8,614 nucleotides of DNA from a bacterium (GTDB taxonomy: Bacteria; Campylobacterota; Campylobacteria; Campylobacterales; Sulfurimonadaceae). Positions 1 through 6,214 of the stretch are shown here, in pieces. The stretch covers positions 1 through 8,614 of the forward strand of contig JAHJFL010000002.1 of NCBI GenBank assembly GCA_018824795.1, read 5' to 3'. Position 1 is the stretch's first letter. Each line of letters begins with the position of its first letter. The position numbers and the translations under genes are program-made. A model generated the notes under the pieces. It saw only the letters and a list, made by a program, of their open reading frames with translations, made no database searches and was not told the origin of the DNA.

Positions 1-150
1 GGCATAGAGCGTATCAAACGCAAGCGTTGACTTTCCACTTCCGCTAAGCCCAGTCATTACAACAAGTTTATTCTTTGGAATAGTTAAATTAATATTTTTT
101 AAATTATTTTCTCTCGCACCTGTAATTATTATTACATCTTTGTTTTTCAT
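1..150 (-). CDS. uvrA: UvrA, excinuclease ABC subunit A (N-terminal 50 residues only, cut by window edge)
   Basis: UvrA is the damage-recognition ATPase of nucleotide excision repair; it loads UvrB at lesions. Only the first 50 codons lie in the window, and the frame is open to base 1. The visible part has the family opening: a short beta-strand with [12 protein letters not shown] (residues 9-20), then the first ABC-type Walker A motif GLSGSGKST (residues 34-42) followed by LAFDTLYA. This G-A-R-E/V-N-N-L-K-N-I plus GLSGSGKS combination is diagnostic of UvrA rather than other ABC ATPases. The ATG at 150 has a clear Shine-Dalgarno AGGGG at 156-160 with a 5-base spacer. That site overlaps the stop codon of the upstream transporter gene, so the two genes are probably cotranscribed and translationally coupled. 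The identification is firm; the remainder of the gene cannot be judged. Confidence 0.96.
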   Translation of the reverse strand, partial: MKNKDVIIITGARENNLKNINLTIPKNKLVVMTGLSGSGKSTLAFDTLYA

Positions 151-158
151 TCAAACCC

Positions 159-890
159 CTATAAAAATACTCTTTGCATCAAATATATGACTATTATAAT
201 ATAAAAAAAGACCAATAATCTTCTTTGCAGCACGATATTAACTCTATCTTTTAATAAAATACCAATATAAACCCCAAGTAAAGAGGCTATTGCAATAGGA
301 AGACCTTTTTCATAATCTATATGTCCTGCAGTAGCATGTGAAATGAATCCGGCGACAGAAGAGAATACAACAAAAAAAAGACCAGCTGAAATTGCCGTTT
401 TTAATGGAACATAAAAATATCCCACTAAAATAGGTACAAGAATAATACTTCCTCCGACACCTATAGCAATACTAACTGCACCTAAAAAGAAACCTAAAAC
501 AAAAAGTAGAACTTTATTTACTTCTCGCTGCGTTTGATGTTCTTTAGTCTTAAAAAACAGTCTTAGTAAAGCAAAAATGGCAAAACTCAGGAATATCATT
601 TCTAAAGTTTTATCATCAAAACTAGAAGTGATCGCACCGCTGAGCAAAGCACCTAAAAATCCACCCACCCCAATTGTAGCAACCATACTAATATTGAGTG
701 TTCCATTCTTATGATTAAGATAACTCCCATAAAGAGAGCTAAATACCATCTGTAAAACAGACGTACCCATAGCTATTTTCGTTTCAAAACCAAGAAAAAG
801 CAGTATAGGAACTAAAATTGTACCTCCGCCAACTCCAAAAAAACCAGATAAAAATCCAACCAAAGTACCAACAAAAATTAATTCGAACAT
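159..890 (-). CDS. TSUP / TauE-SafE family membrane transporter
   Basis: Integral inner-membrane protein of the TSUP (sulfite exporter TauE/SafE, formerly DUF81) family. Members export or import small sulfur-containing or organic anions; the substrate here cannot be told from sequence. The protein is almost entirely hydrophobic, with about eight membrane segments. It shows the internal duplication typical of the family: a glycine-rich GVGGGTILVPILL near residues 18-30 is echoed by GVGGSIILVPILV in the second half. A charged cytoplasmic linker (KTKEHQTQREVNK) separates the halves. The length of 243 residues is normal. I start it at the ATG at 890 because a TAGG site at 897-900 sits 6 bases upstream. 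An in-frame TTG at 896 would give two more residues but leaves no room for that site. The gene is the first of a minus-strand pair with uvrA, a neighbour that gives no functional clue. Confidence 0.9.
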   Translation of the reverse strand: MFELIFVGTLVGFLSGFFGVGGGTILVPILLFLGFETKIAMGTSVLQMVFSSLYGSYLNHKNGTLNISMVATIGVGGFLGALLSGAITSSFDDKTLEMIFLSFAIFALLRLFFKTKEHQTQREVNKVLLFVLGFFLGAVSIAIGVGGSIILVPILVGYFYVPLKTAISAGLFFVVFSSVAGFISHATAGHIDYEKGLPIAIASLLGVYIGILLKDRVNIVLQRRLLVFFYIIIVIYLMQRVFL

Positions 891-945
891 GGACAACCTA
901 AATATTTTTTTGAAATTCTACATTAATACGCCTTTGGTACAGTTG

Positions 946-951
946 TATAAT
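946..951 (+). promoter_or_regulatory. Possible second -10 hexamer upstream of the cheX-like gene
   Basis: A consensus TATAAT occurs here, 71 bases before the cheX-like start codon and upstream of the inverted repeat. There is no convincing -35 element, though these are commonly weak or absent in Campylobacterota sigma-70 promoters. AT-rich DNA produces such hexamers by chance, so this is a weak call. Confidence 0.25.
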
Positions 952-970
952 GCCTATCACAAGGATTTTA

Positions 971-1000
971 ATTATACTTTGAGATTTCATAAAGTATAAT
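971..1000. promoter_or_regulatory. Symmetric divergent promoter within a perfect inverted repeat
   Basis: ATTATACTTT at 971-980 and AAAGTATAAT at 991-1000 are perfect reverse complements around a 10-base spacer. Each strand therefore carries a TATAAT -10 hexamer: 995-1000 on the plus strand towards the cheX-like gene, and 976 down to 971 on the minus strand towards the transporter gene. On both strands the sequence TTATAC lies exactly 17 bases upstream of the -10, at the -35 spacing, although it resembles TTGACA poorly. Either two coincident divergent promoters or an operator overlapping a promoter would explain the symmetry. The plus-strand -10 is 22 bases from the cheX-like start codon, which fits a short leader. 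Promoter activity is inferred, not shown. Confidence 0.6.
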
Positions 1001-1022
1001 CTTTTCAAATTAAAGGCATAAA

Positions 1023-1451
1023 ATGTTAAAAACAATTCTTCAGGCGTGTGAAAATTTTTGTCTGCATCAAATTCGCCTTCCATACCAGATATGTGATGTT
1101 CAATCAAAAAAGAGAACACTTATTGCTTATATTGATATAAGCAGAGTTGATGGTGTAAACTATAGAGTTTATGTAGCCGCAGAACCGAGTTTTATGCAGA
1201 GAGTTTCAAAGCTTTTTTTAGAAGAAGATGAGAGCGATGAGGAGACTTTAATAGATATGATTTTAGAGACAAGTAACCTTATTATTGGAAGTGCAAAAGT
1301 GATTGCTCAAGAAAGTGGACAAAATGCTTATGTCATAAACACACCTCACTTTTTAAAAGTAGATATTTTTGATTTGGAGTACGATGAGGCCCGCGGCCTT
1401 AAAATAAACGATGACAAAATCATTATAGCTATCAAGGAATTAAATGGCTAA
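1023..1451 (+). CDS. CheX-like chemotaxis phosphatase (CheC/CheX/FliY phosphatase family)
   Basis: Likely a CheY-P phosphatase of the CheC/CheX/FliY superfamily, which resets the chemotaxis signal at the flagellar motor. The key feature is ETSN at residues 82-85, matching the catalytic E-x-x-N motif, followed by LIIGSAK (86-92), the usual continuation of that helix (N-x-I-x-G-x-A/x-K). The 142-residue length fits the single-domain CheX type, with one E-x-x-N helix rather than the two of CheC. The protein is soluble and has no signal peptide. The ATG at 1023 has AAAGG at 1012-1016, 6 bases upstream. The gene's end overlaps fliN by 8 bases, so the product is probably made together with the switch protein FliN, which supports a role at the motor. 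Family membership is recognised from the motif and context; phosphatase activity is inferred. Confidence 0.75.
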   Translation: MLKTILQACENFCLHQIRLPYQICDVQSKKRTLIAYIDISRVDGVNYRVYVAAEPSFMQRVSKLFLEEDESDEETLIDMILETSNLIIGSAKVIAQESGQNAYVINTPHFLKVDIFDLEYDEARGLKINDDKIIIAIKELNG

Positions 1452-1788
1452 GAATAAATATAAGCATAAATATGGGCATGAAGACCCACAGTTTGATGCA
1501 CAAAAAGAACTCTCTTGGATGAACTACTCCGGTCTTTTGGATATGGAAGTTGAATTCATCGCTGACCTTGGTGAAACTGAGCTTAGTGTTGCCGAAATTC
1601 TAAAACTGGAAAAAGGTTCCATAATAGACTTAAAAAAACCAGCCGGTGAAAGTGTAGAGTCTTATGTAAATGGACGCATACTAGGCAAAGGTGAAGTTAT
1701 GGTTTATGAAAAAAACTTAGCTATCCGTCTTAATGAAGTTTTAGATTCCAGCGGTGTTTTATACCACCTTTCAAAAGAGAGACTATGA
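1444..1788 (+). CDS. fliN: FliN, flagellar motor switch protein
   Basis: FliN is a component of the cytoplasmic C-ring; with FliM it forms the lower ring that binds CheY-P or the export ATPase complex and sets rotation direction. The 114-residue protein has a short, charged, divergent N-terminus (about residues 1-30), then a complete SpoA/FliN C-terminal domain (about 33-108). Visible landmarks are the MEVEFIADLGETELSVAEIL segment, LEKGSIIDL, the AGES loop, VNGRILGKGEVMV (75-87) and the final IRLNEVL. No CheC-like N-terminal domain is fused, so this is FliN rather than FliY; the phosphatase-type domain is instead encoded separately just upstream. The ATG at 1444 has AAGGAA at 1434-1439. The gene overlaps the cheX-like gene by 8 bases and the next gene by the 4-base ATGA, indicating coupled translation. 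Confidence 0.93.
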   Translation: MAKNKYKHKYGHEDPQFDAQKELSWMNYSGLLDMEVEFIADLGETELSVAEILKLEKGSIIDLKKPAGESVESYVNGRILGKGEVMVYEKNLAIRLNEVLDSSGVLYHLSKERL

Positions 1789-2717
1789 TTAAAATAATAC
1801 TTATTTTTTTATTGCCTATTTCAATATATGCATCAAAAATACTCAGTTACAATATTTATGACAGAACAGATAGAGCTGATGTTATGATTACCTTCGACAC
1901 ACCTTATGACGGCGTCATAAAGCAGAGCCTTAGTAACTCAAATATCATCATAAAACTTTATGGTGCAACTGTTGAGTCTCCTAAAGTTAAAAAACTAACA
2001 TCTCAATACCTTTACTCTGTCAGTATTACACAAATGTCAGATTATGTTCAGATAGTGGCTTCCATTGCTTCTTCTGTAAAGCTGATTGCTTCAAAGACTT
2101 CTGATGCTTATGGCCTGAGACTTCGTTTTGCAACAGGCGTACAAGATGCACAAACAAATGTTCCAAATATAGATGTTGAAGAGAACCCTCTGTCGCAATT
2201 GCCTACAAAAAAAGATGATGCACTGAGTGACAATTACTATATTGTCATTATTATTTTAGTGCTTGGGATTCTAATTTTATTTTTCATTAAACAAAGAATG
2301 ACCAATACAACACAACAAAAACCCCAAAATTCATGGCTTTTTAATGCAAATAACCATGACGAAGAGTTGCCGAGCATTCAGCCAATAACTACTCCAAAAA
2401 GTGATACCAGCCCCAATAACATTAAGATGAGTAGTGATGTCTCCATCAGATTTCAGAAATCTATTGATTCAGAGAACAGTGTTGTAATGCTTGATTTTGC
2501 AGACCAGAGTTACTTGGTTTTAATGGGAAAAGGCAATATTTTATTAGATAAATTTACAGATAACAAGCCTATTAATCAAGATGATTTTGAAAGTATACTT
2601 AAAAACAGGCACCAAGAACTAGATGATTTTCTTAGAGTACAAAGACATGAACCAAAAGAACCTCTTCAGGCTTATAAAGAGCGCGCAGCTTCAATGATAT
2701 ACAGTAATGAGTCATAA
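1785..2717 (+). CDS. fliO: FliO-like flagellar export-gate protein with large periplasmic AMIN-like domain
   Basis: Probable FliO, the single-pass membrane protein that assists assembly of the FliP/FliR export gate. A signal-like hydrophobic N-terminus (residues 1-16, possible cleavage after A16) is followed by a beta-rich domain, about 18-117. That domain resembles AMIN domains (for example VMITFDTP and a closing LRLRF strand). A transmembrane helix spans about 150-168, then comes a polar linker. The segment at about 218-257 aligns by eye with the FliO core: SVVMLDFADQSYLVLMG followed by NILLDKF, compare the family pattern of hydrophobic strand, 'LVLGV', then 'INLL'. Enteric FliO is much shorter and lacks the periplasmic domain; a long periplasmic part is, as I recall, typical of Helicobacter relatives. 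It starts inside the fliN stop codon (ATGA overlap). A coiled or helical tail (about 263-305) completes it. The name rests on position, topology and the core segment, so it is likely but not certain. Confidence 0.68.
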   Translation: MIKIILIFLLPISIYASKILSYNIYDRTDRADVMITFDTPYDGVIKQSLSNSNIIIKLYGATVESPKVKKLTSQYLYSVSITQMSDYVQIVASIASSVKLIASKTSDAYGLRLRFATGVQDAQTNVPNIDVEENPLSQLPTKKDDALSDNYYIVIIILVLGILILFFIKQRMTNTTQQKPQNSWLFNANNHDEELPSIQPITTPKSDTSPNNIKMSSDVSIRFQKSIDSENSVVMLDFADQSYLVLMGKGNILLDKFTDNKPINQDDFESILKNRHQELDDFLRVQRHEPKEPLQAYKERAASMIYSNES

Positions 2718-2736
2718 GAAGGCCTTGCCTTCTTAT
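2714..2736. terminator. Bidirectional hairpin between convergent genes, overlapping both stop codons
   Basis: ATAAGAAGGC (2714-2723) and GCCTTCTTAT (2727-2736) form a perfect 10-bp stem with a 3-base loop. The stop codon of the fliO-like gene (2715-2717) lies in one arm and that of the minus-strand gene (2733-2735) in the other; only 15 bases separate the two genes. No run of T follows directly on either strand, so it is not a textbook intrinsic terminator. It is the only candidate for ending both operons and may also protect the 3' ends. Confidence 0.65.
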
Positions 2737-3872
2737 ACTGATGCCTCAAACTTTTCTTTTAAAAACTTTTCAATTACTTTAATATTTTCCATACTTAACT
2801 CATAAGATTTATCCATCATTTTACTAATATGATATACCTCAGTAACAGTAATTCCAAATGGGTCTTTCTTCTCTTTCACAACTTCATTTTCATCATTAAA
2901 TGAATAAAGGTAAAGAATTTTTCGCGTTTTTTGAATATAGTATGTTAAGACTATTTCATCACTGTGTTTTTTTTCTAAAGCAACCACAACCATTTGCTCA
3001 CCGTTGCATTCATTTTCACTCAATTTAAGCAGCTCTTTTAAATCTCTTATATTCATATAACCTATATAAAATTTATTATATAAATCATGATATCTTTGAA
3101 TTTTGTAATTCATTAAAAAGTTCATATCAATAACATACTTTTTATTTGCTCTTATGGTCTTTGTAATCCAAGACATAGTGTTATAGTATCTAAACGGATG
3201 AAGTTTTAAAGAACTTGCTTCTACAAGTTTTGCTGACTTTATTCTCTCTTTTGGACGAATTGGTCGTTGGTCTGTATCTGTTATATATTCCAATACGCTT
3301 TGAGCGGAGAACTCTTTAGTAATCCAAACTTTACAGTAAGATGGAAGCTGTTTAGTGCCAGTCGCACCATCATTTAATATAATAAGCGATTTTATCTCAT
3401 ATTGAGGAAAGATTATTTCAAGCAGAGCTTTTTTCTTTCGTAATCTTTTTCGAAGTTTTAAAACAGATTTGACAAGTGTCATCTCAACAAAGTAAAGCTC
3501 TTTATTTTTCGTGATGATAATGGCATCAAACTCACTTATTTCTCTACTTTTAGTTCTATAAACAATCTGCTGTTTTTCACTGATAGAGAGAGTATTTGCA
3601 TGTGCTTTTTGCTTATTTTGATGAAAACCTTTAAGAATAAACTTCTCAATATCGTCATTTTTAACAGCGTATCTTAAAAGTTTTTCATAGGCATAATTTT
3701 CAAAAACTTCACCTTCAAAGGAACGAAAAGAACTTAAATAAGCAGGGTCTTCTTTGTCAATATTTTTACGAATAAGAGAGAGAAGATGTTTTGTATTGTA
3801 TTTGTAGTGGTAGAGGTTATCTGAAATATCACTTTCGTCTAAAGACTGAATAGATTTGCTCATATCCAACAT
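2733..3872 (-). CDS. Hypothetical protein with a PD-(D/E)XK nuclease-like region
   Basis: I do not recognise this 379-residue protein as a named family. Its N-terminal half looks like a PD-(D/E)XK-type fold. There is a helix with FEGEVFENYAYEKLL (52-66), where E58 could be the helix-1 acid. A strand EFDAIII (114-120) holds D116, and strand ELYFVEMT (125-132) holds E130. In active nucleases of this fold the last strand reads E-x-K, but here it is E-M-T, with the nearest lysine at K135. A very basic helix (KLRKRLRKKK, 139-148) follows and could contact nucleic acid. The C-terminal half (about 225-379) is mixed alpha/beta with no motif I know. No signal peptide or membrane segment is seen. It is the last gene of the operon; its ATG shares one base with the dus stop (TAATG), and it has no good ribosome binding site, which suggests coupled translation. 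A second Met at residue 4 is an alternative start. Function is unknown. Confidence 0.8.
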   Translation of the reverse strand: MLDMSKSIQSLDESDISDNLYHYKYNTKHLLSLIRKNIDKEDPAYLSSFRSFEGEVFENYAYEKLLRYAVKNDDIEKFILKGFHQNKQKAHANTLSISEKQQIVYRTKSREISEFDAIIITKNKELYFVEMTLVKSVLKLRKRLRKKKALLEIIFPQYEIKSLIILNDGATGTKQLPSYCKVWITKEFSAQSVLEYITDTDQRPIRPKERIKSAKLVEASSLKLHPFRYYNTMSWITKTIRANKKYVIDMNFLMNYKIQRYHDLYNKFYIGYMNIRDLKELLKLSENECNGEQMVVVALEKKHSDEIVLTYYIQKTRKILYLYSFNDENEVVKEKKDPFGITVTEVYHISKMMDKSYELSMENIKVIEKFLKEKFEASV

Positions 3873-4825
3873 TATGAAACCATCTCATTATTTTGAAAAA
3901 AATCATCTAGTATTTTTCTGAACTCAGTTGGATTAGAGATTTTATTAACATCATTACGAAGGAGTGAAGCACCTCTATATCCTTTAGAATATGTATGCGT
4001 ATGTTTTCTAAACATCGGGACACCGTGAGCACCATAAAATCCAATCATTTTATCAAAATGCTCCATGATAATTTCATGCTTAAGACTTTGTTCGACAAAT
4101 TCATTTCCGGTTCTTAATTGACTAAAAATCCAAGGTGCTCCAACGGCTCCTCGTCCTATCATCACTCCATCTGCTCCAGTATGTTCCAGTACCCATTTAG
4201 CCTTCGCATACGAGTCTATATCTCCATTTGCAATAACAGGTATAGAGATGGCGTTTTTAATCTCTGCAATGGCATCATAATCAACAGCAGCTTTAAATTT
4301 TCCTGCACGAGTTCTTCCATGAACGGCTAGAAAATCAGCACCACTGTCTTCAACCATTTTTGCAATATCAATATGATTTTTTTTCTCAAAACCAAGTCTT
4401 ATTTTTACACTTGTTAATTTTTTATTGGATGTATTTTTGATTGTTTTAATTATCTCACCCATTAGAGGAAGATTTAACAGAAGAGAGCTTCCACTTCCAT
4501 GTCCTACAACTTTCGGAACAGGACAACCGCAGTTAAGATCGATAATATCAATACCGGACTGCTCATTTAAAATCTCTACAGCACGTTTTATTACATCTAC
4601 TTCAGCACCGGCAATTTGTACTGAGTAAGGGTCTTCAATAGGTGATTTTTCTATCATATGAAAAGTTTTTTCGGAGCCATGCACGAGAGCATTGGAGCTA
4701 AGCATTTCACTTACTGTCAAATCAGCTCCAAATTTTTTAACGACACTTCTAAAAGGCAAATCTGTATATCCTGCTAAAGGAGCAAGAACATATATTGGCT
4801 TGTCGAAAGAGAGTGTATCTAGCAT
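3872..4825 (-). CDS. dus: tRNA-dihydrouridine synthase, DusB-like
   Basis: FMN-dependent flavoenzyme that reduces specific uridines in tRNA to dihydrouridine. The 317-residue length and the TIM-barrel order fit the family: APLAGYTDLPFR at 15-26 (FMN-binding opening), SEMLSSNAL (39-47), VQIAGAE (69-75), and the active-site segment NCGCPVPKV (98-106), where C101 aligns with the catalytic cysteine of the NxGCP motif. K141 (VKIRLG), HGRTRAGK (169-176), NGDI (200-203) and IGRGAVGAPW (223-232) complete the FMN and phosphate sites. The C-terminal helical domain (about 245-310) contributes to tRNA binding. The start ATG directly abuts the TAG of the upstream gene without a recognisable Shine-Dalgarno, so translation is probably coupled. 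The subfamily (B rather than A or C) is judged by eye only; the target uridine is not predicted. Confidence 0.93.
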   Translation of the reverse strand: MLDTLSFDKPIYVLAPLAGYTDLPFRSVVKKFGADLTVSEMLSSNALVHGSEKTFHMIEKSPIEDPYSVQIAGAEVDVIKRAVEILNEQSGIDIIDLNCGCPVPKVVGHGSGSSLLLNLPLMGEIIKTIKNTSNKKLTSVKIRLGFEKKNHIDIAKMVEDSGADFLAVHGRTRAGKFKAAVDYDAIAEIKNAISIPVIANGDIDSYAKAKWVLEHTGADGVMIGRGAVGAPWIFSQLRTGNEFVEQSLKHEIIMEHFDKMIGFYGAHGVPMFRKHTHTYSKGYRGASLLRNDVNKISNPTEFRKILDDFFQNNEMVS

Positions 4826-5842
4826 CTATATAAACAAGCTGATATCAAAATTTTTATTGCATTGCTTGAGGGCACTATATGCTTTAAAATTTATAAATTC
4901 ATCAGGTTGAGAATTTTGAAGTATTTCTACTGTCGGCTCTAGCATTTCTAAGTCAAAAAGAGTGAAAAGATAAGCTTCCATCACTTCTTCATTTTCATCG
5001 GAAAGAGTTTCAAAAAGTTTAATTCTTTGCTCTGGAGAGAATCCATTAGAAAGAGCTTTAGAAATATCTATATAGTCTTTAGCATTCAATTCAAGAGTTT
5101 GAAACATAGCTATCAGTGTTTCATTAGATACTTCTAATCTATTTTCAACGGTATTTACTCTATATAAAATTTCAAAAAGAGATTTTTTATTTAAAAATTG
5201 TTTATATTTTTCAATTGCATAAAGCGGAGAATTTTTCACAAAGTCAACATAAGCATCTTCACATAATTCTTTGTCATAAACATCAGATTTACTTAAAATT
5301 TTCTCAGCATTTAGAACGCCTTTGATATACTTATTTCTATTATTTACAGCAACAAGTTTATTGTTTGACTTAAGACCATAAGGCTTAAGCTCTACGACTT
5401 CTCCACTATTAAGCTCATCAATAATTTTTAAAACTTGATTTAATTTTTTATTTTCTGTATTTGCATCAAGATCTGGAGTTGGCAAAAAAAGAGAATTATG
5501 TACAATAGCCCCAAGAAGTTTGTACCTTGGTGTTTTGTACGTGTATACTTTATCGTTTTTACCTAAATAAGAATCTATAATCGAATCCATTATTTTTTCA
5601 TAATCTTTTTCATACTTTCTAGCTTTTAAAGTTCCCATAAAAGAGTAAAAAAATATATGAAATACACTCAAAAGATAGAATATAACTAGTGGCACAACCA
5701 CCCATAAAGCAATAGAGAATGATGGTAAAGGTATTCCAAACAAATCTAAACCTAGACTTTCTTGCGTTACATAGGCATAAACATACCATCCTATTAATGT
5801 AAAGAAAATAAGTGATGCTATCGTATATCTTTTTATGTACAT
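4826..5842 (-). CDS. Conserved hypothetical membrane protein with two N-terminal transmembrane helices
   Basis: I do not recognise a named family. Two hydrophobic helices lie at about residues 7-25 and 43-67, separated by a short loop. Basic residues before the first and after the second (KR at 4-5; KARKYEK at 73-79) predict both ends in the cytoplasm. The remaining 270 or so residues are soluble and mostly helical, acidic and lysine-rich, and could form a repeat-type scaffold; no catalytic motif is visible. The two-TM start faintly resembles LapA-type (DUF1049) proteins, but I would not name it so. A good AAAGGA site (5848-5853), 5 bases before the spacer end, supports the ATG at 5842. The gene lies 10 bases after the DksA-like gene and abuts dus. 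As I recall, C. jejuni has a membrane protein gene (Cj0124c) at the same place, which would make it a conserved part of this operon. Confidence 0.82.
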   Translation of the reverse strand: MYIKRYTIASLIFFTLIGWYVYAYVTQESLGLDLFGIPLPSFSIALWVVVPLVIFYLLSVFHIFFYSFMGTLKARKYEKDYEKIMDSIIDSYLGKNDKVYTYKTPRYKLLGAIVHNSLFLPTPDLDANTENKKLNQVLKIIDELNSGEVVELKPYGLKSNNKLVAVNNRNKYIKGVLNAEKILSKSDVYDKELCEDAYVDFVKNSPLYAIEKYKQFLNKKSLFEILYRVNTVENRLEVSNETLIAMFQTLELNAKDYIDISKALSNGFSPEQRIKLFETLSDENEEVMEAYLFTLFDLEMLEPTVEILQNSQPDEFINFKAYSALKQCNKNFDISLFI

Positions 5843-5852
5843 AATAATCCTT

Positions 5853-6203
5853 TTATTTAGTTTTTTCTACAATTTCACGGCAATCTATACAATAAATTGC
5901 ATGTGGTTTAACTTTTAAACGCTGAAATCCTATGTCGTCTTCGCACATTTCACAAATTCCATACTCTTTGCTTGCAATTTTTCCAAGTGCAACAGTAATC
6001 TCTCTCAACTCTTTTTCTTGTTGCTGCACAATGGCACCTTCAATCATAGAGCTGTTATTAGCCGAAGCATAATCGCCCTCATCATTTAACTCTAATGAGT
6101 TAAGTTGTCTTATCTCTTCATTAACACCTGAAATATTTTTAATTATTTGAACTTTACGGCCCTCTAAAATCTCTTTAAAGTAGTTTAACTCACTTGCTTG
6201 CAA
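5853..6203 (-). CDS. DksA/TraR-family zinc-finger RNA polymerase regulator (DksA-like)
   Basis: Members of this family enter the RNA polymerase secondary channel and, with ppGpp, shift transcription away from ribosomal promoters. The C4 zinc finger is complete: C84, C87, C105 and C108 (CEMC, 17 residues, CIDC). The coiled-coil tip has D41-E-G-D44-Y-A46, matching the D-x-x-D-x-A that is functionally essential in E. coli DksA (D71, D74, A76). At 116 residues it is shorter than E. coli DksA (151), mainly at the N-terminus, and similar in size to the C. jejuni DksA-like protein Cj0125c. It starts at TTG (6201-6203), backed by a strong AAGGAAG site at 6208-6214; the next in-frame methionine is not until residue 53, inside the coiled coil. 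The Shine-Dalgarno overlaps the rlmH stop codon. Confidence 0.9.
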   Translation of the reverse strand: MQASELNYFKEILEGRKVQIIKNISGVNEEIRQLNSLELNDEGDYASANNSSMIEGAIVQQQEKELREITVALGKIASKEYGICEMCEDDIGFQRLKVKPHAIYCIDCREIVEKTK

Positions 6204-6214
6204 TCTTCTTCCTT
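6201..6214 (-). promoter_or_regulatory. Strong ribosome binding site paired with a TTG start for the DksA-like gene
   Basis: AAGGAAG at 6208-6214 stands 6 bases before the TTG at 6201-6203 (measured from AGGA). It overlaps the TAA of rlmH (6213-6215). This decides the start, since no ATG or GTG is available in the region and all of the coiled-coil N-terminus would otherwise be lost. Confidence 0.8.

Larger units (their letters stand above)
891..1022. other. Divergent intergenic region between transporter and motor operon
   Basis: This 132-base gap holds the start regions of two divergent operons. It includes the 30-base inverted repeat, a further TATAAT at 946-951, the TAGG site for the transporter (897-900) and AAAGG for the cheX-like gene (1012-1016). 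ATGCCT (950-955) and AGGCAT (1014-1019) form a second inverted pair flanking the repeat, centred within one base of it. An open minus-strand frame covers the gap but has no coding character. Confidence 0.7.

Noticed and set aside
890..896. TTG at 896 as start of the TSUP transporter
   Set aside because: The ATG at 890 has correct spacing to TAGG at 897-900, whereas the TTG would directly abut that site.
935..953. Sigma-54-like promoter (TGGTAC ... GC) upstream of the motor operon
   Set aside because: The GG-to-GC spacing is 14 bases rather than the required 10, and the downstream box is TATAAT-like.
898..1119. Open minus-strand frame of 73 codons across the divergent intergenic region
   Set aside because: It overlaps the promoter region and the start of the cheX-like gene, has no ribosome site and no recognisable protein character.
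1384..1400. GC-rich patch (GGCCCGCGGCC) near the end of the cheX-like gene
   Set aside because: Not a perfect palindrome, lies within coding sequence and encodes ordinary residues (EARGL); likely chance.
4118..4910. Three plus-strand open frames (about 67-72 codons each) opposite dus
   Set aside because: They lie antisense to a clearly conserved enzyme and reflect its codon pattern; no ribosome sites or family resemblance.
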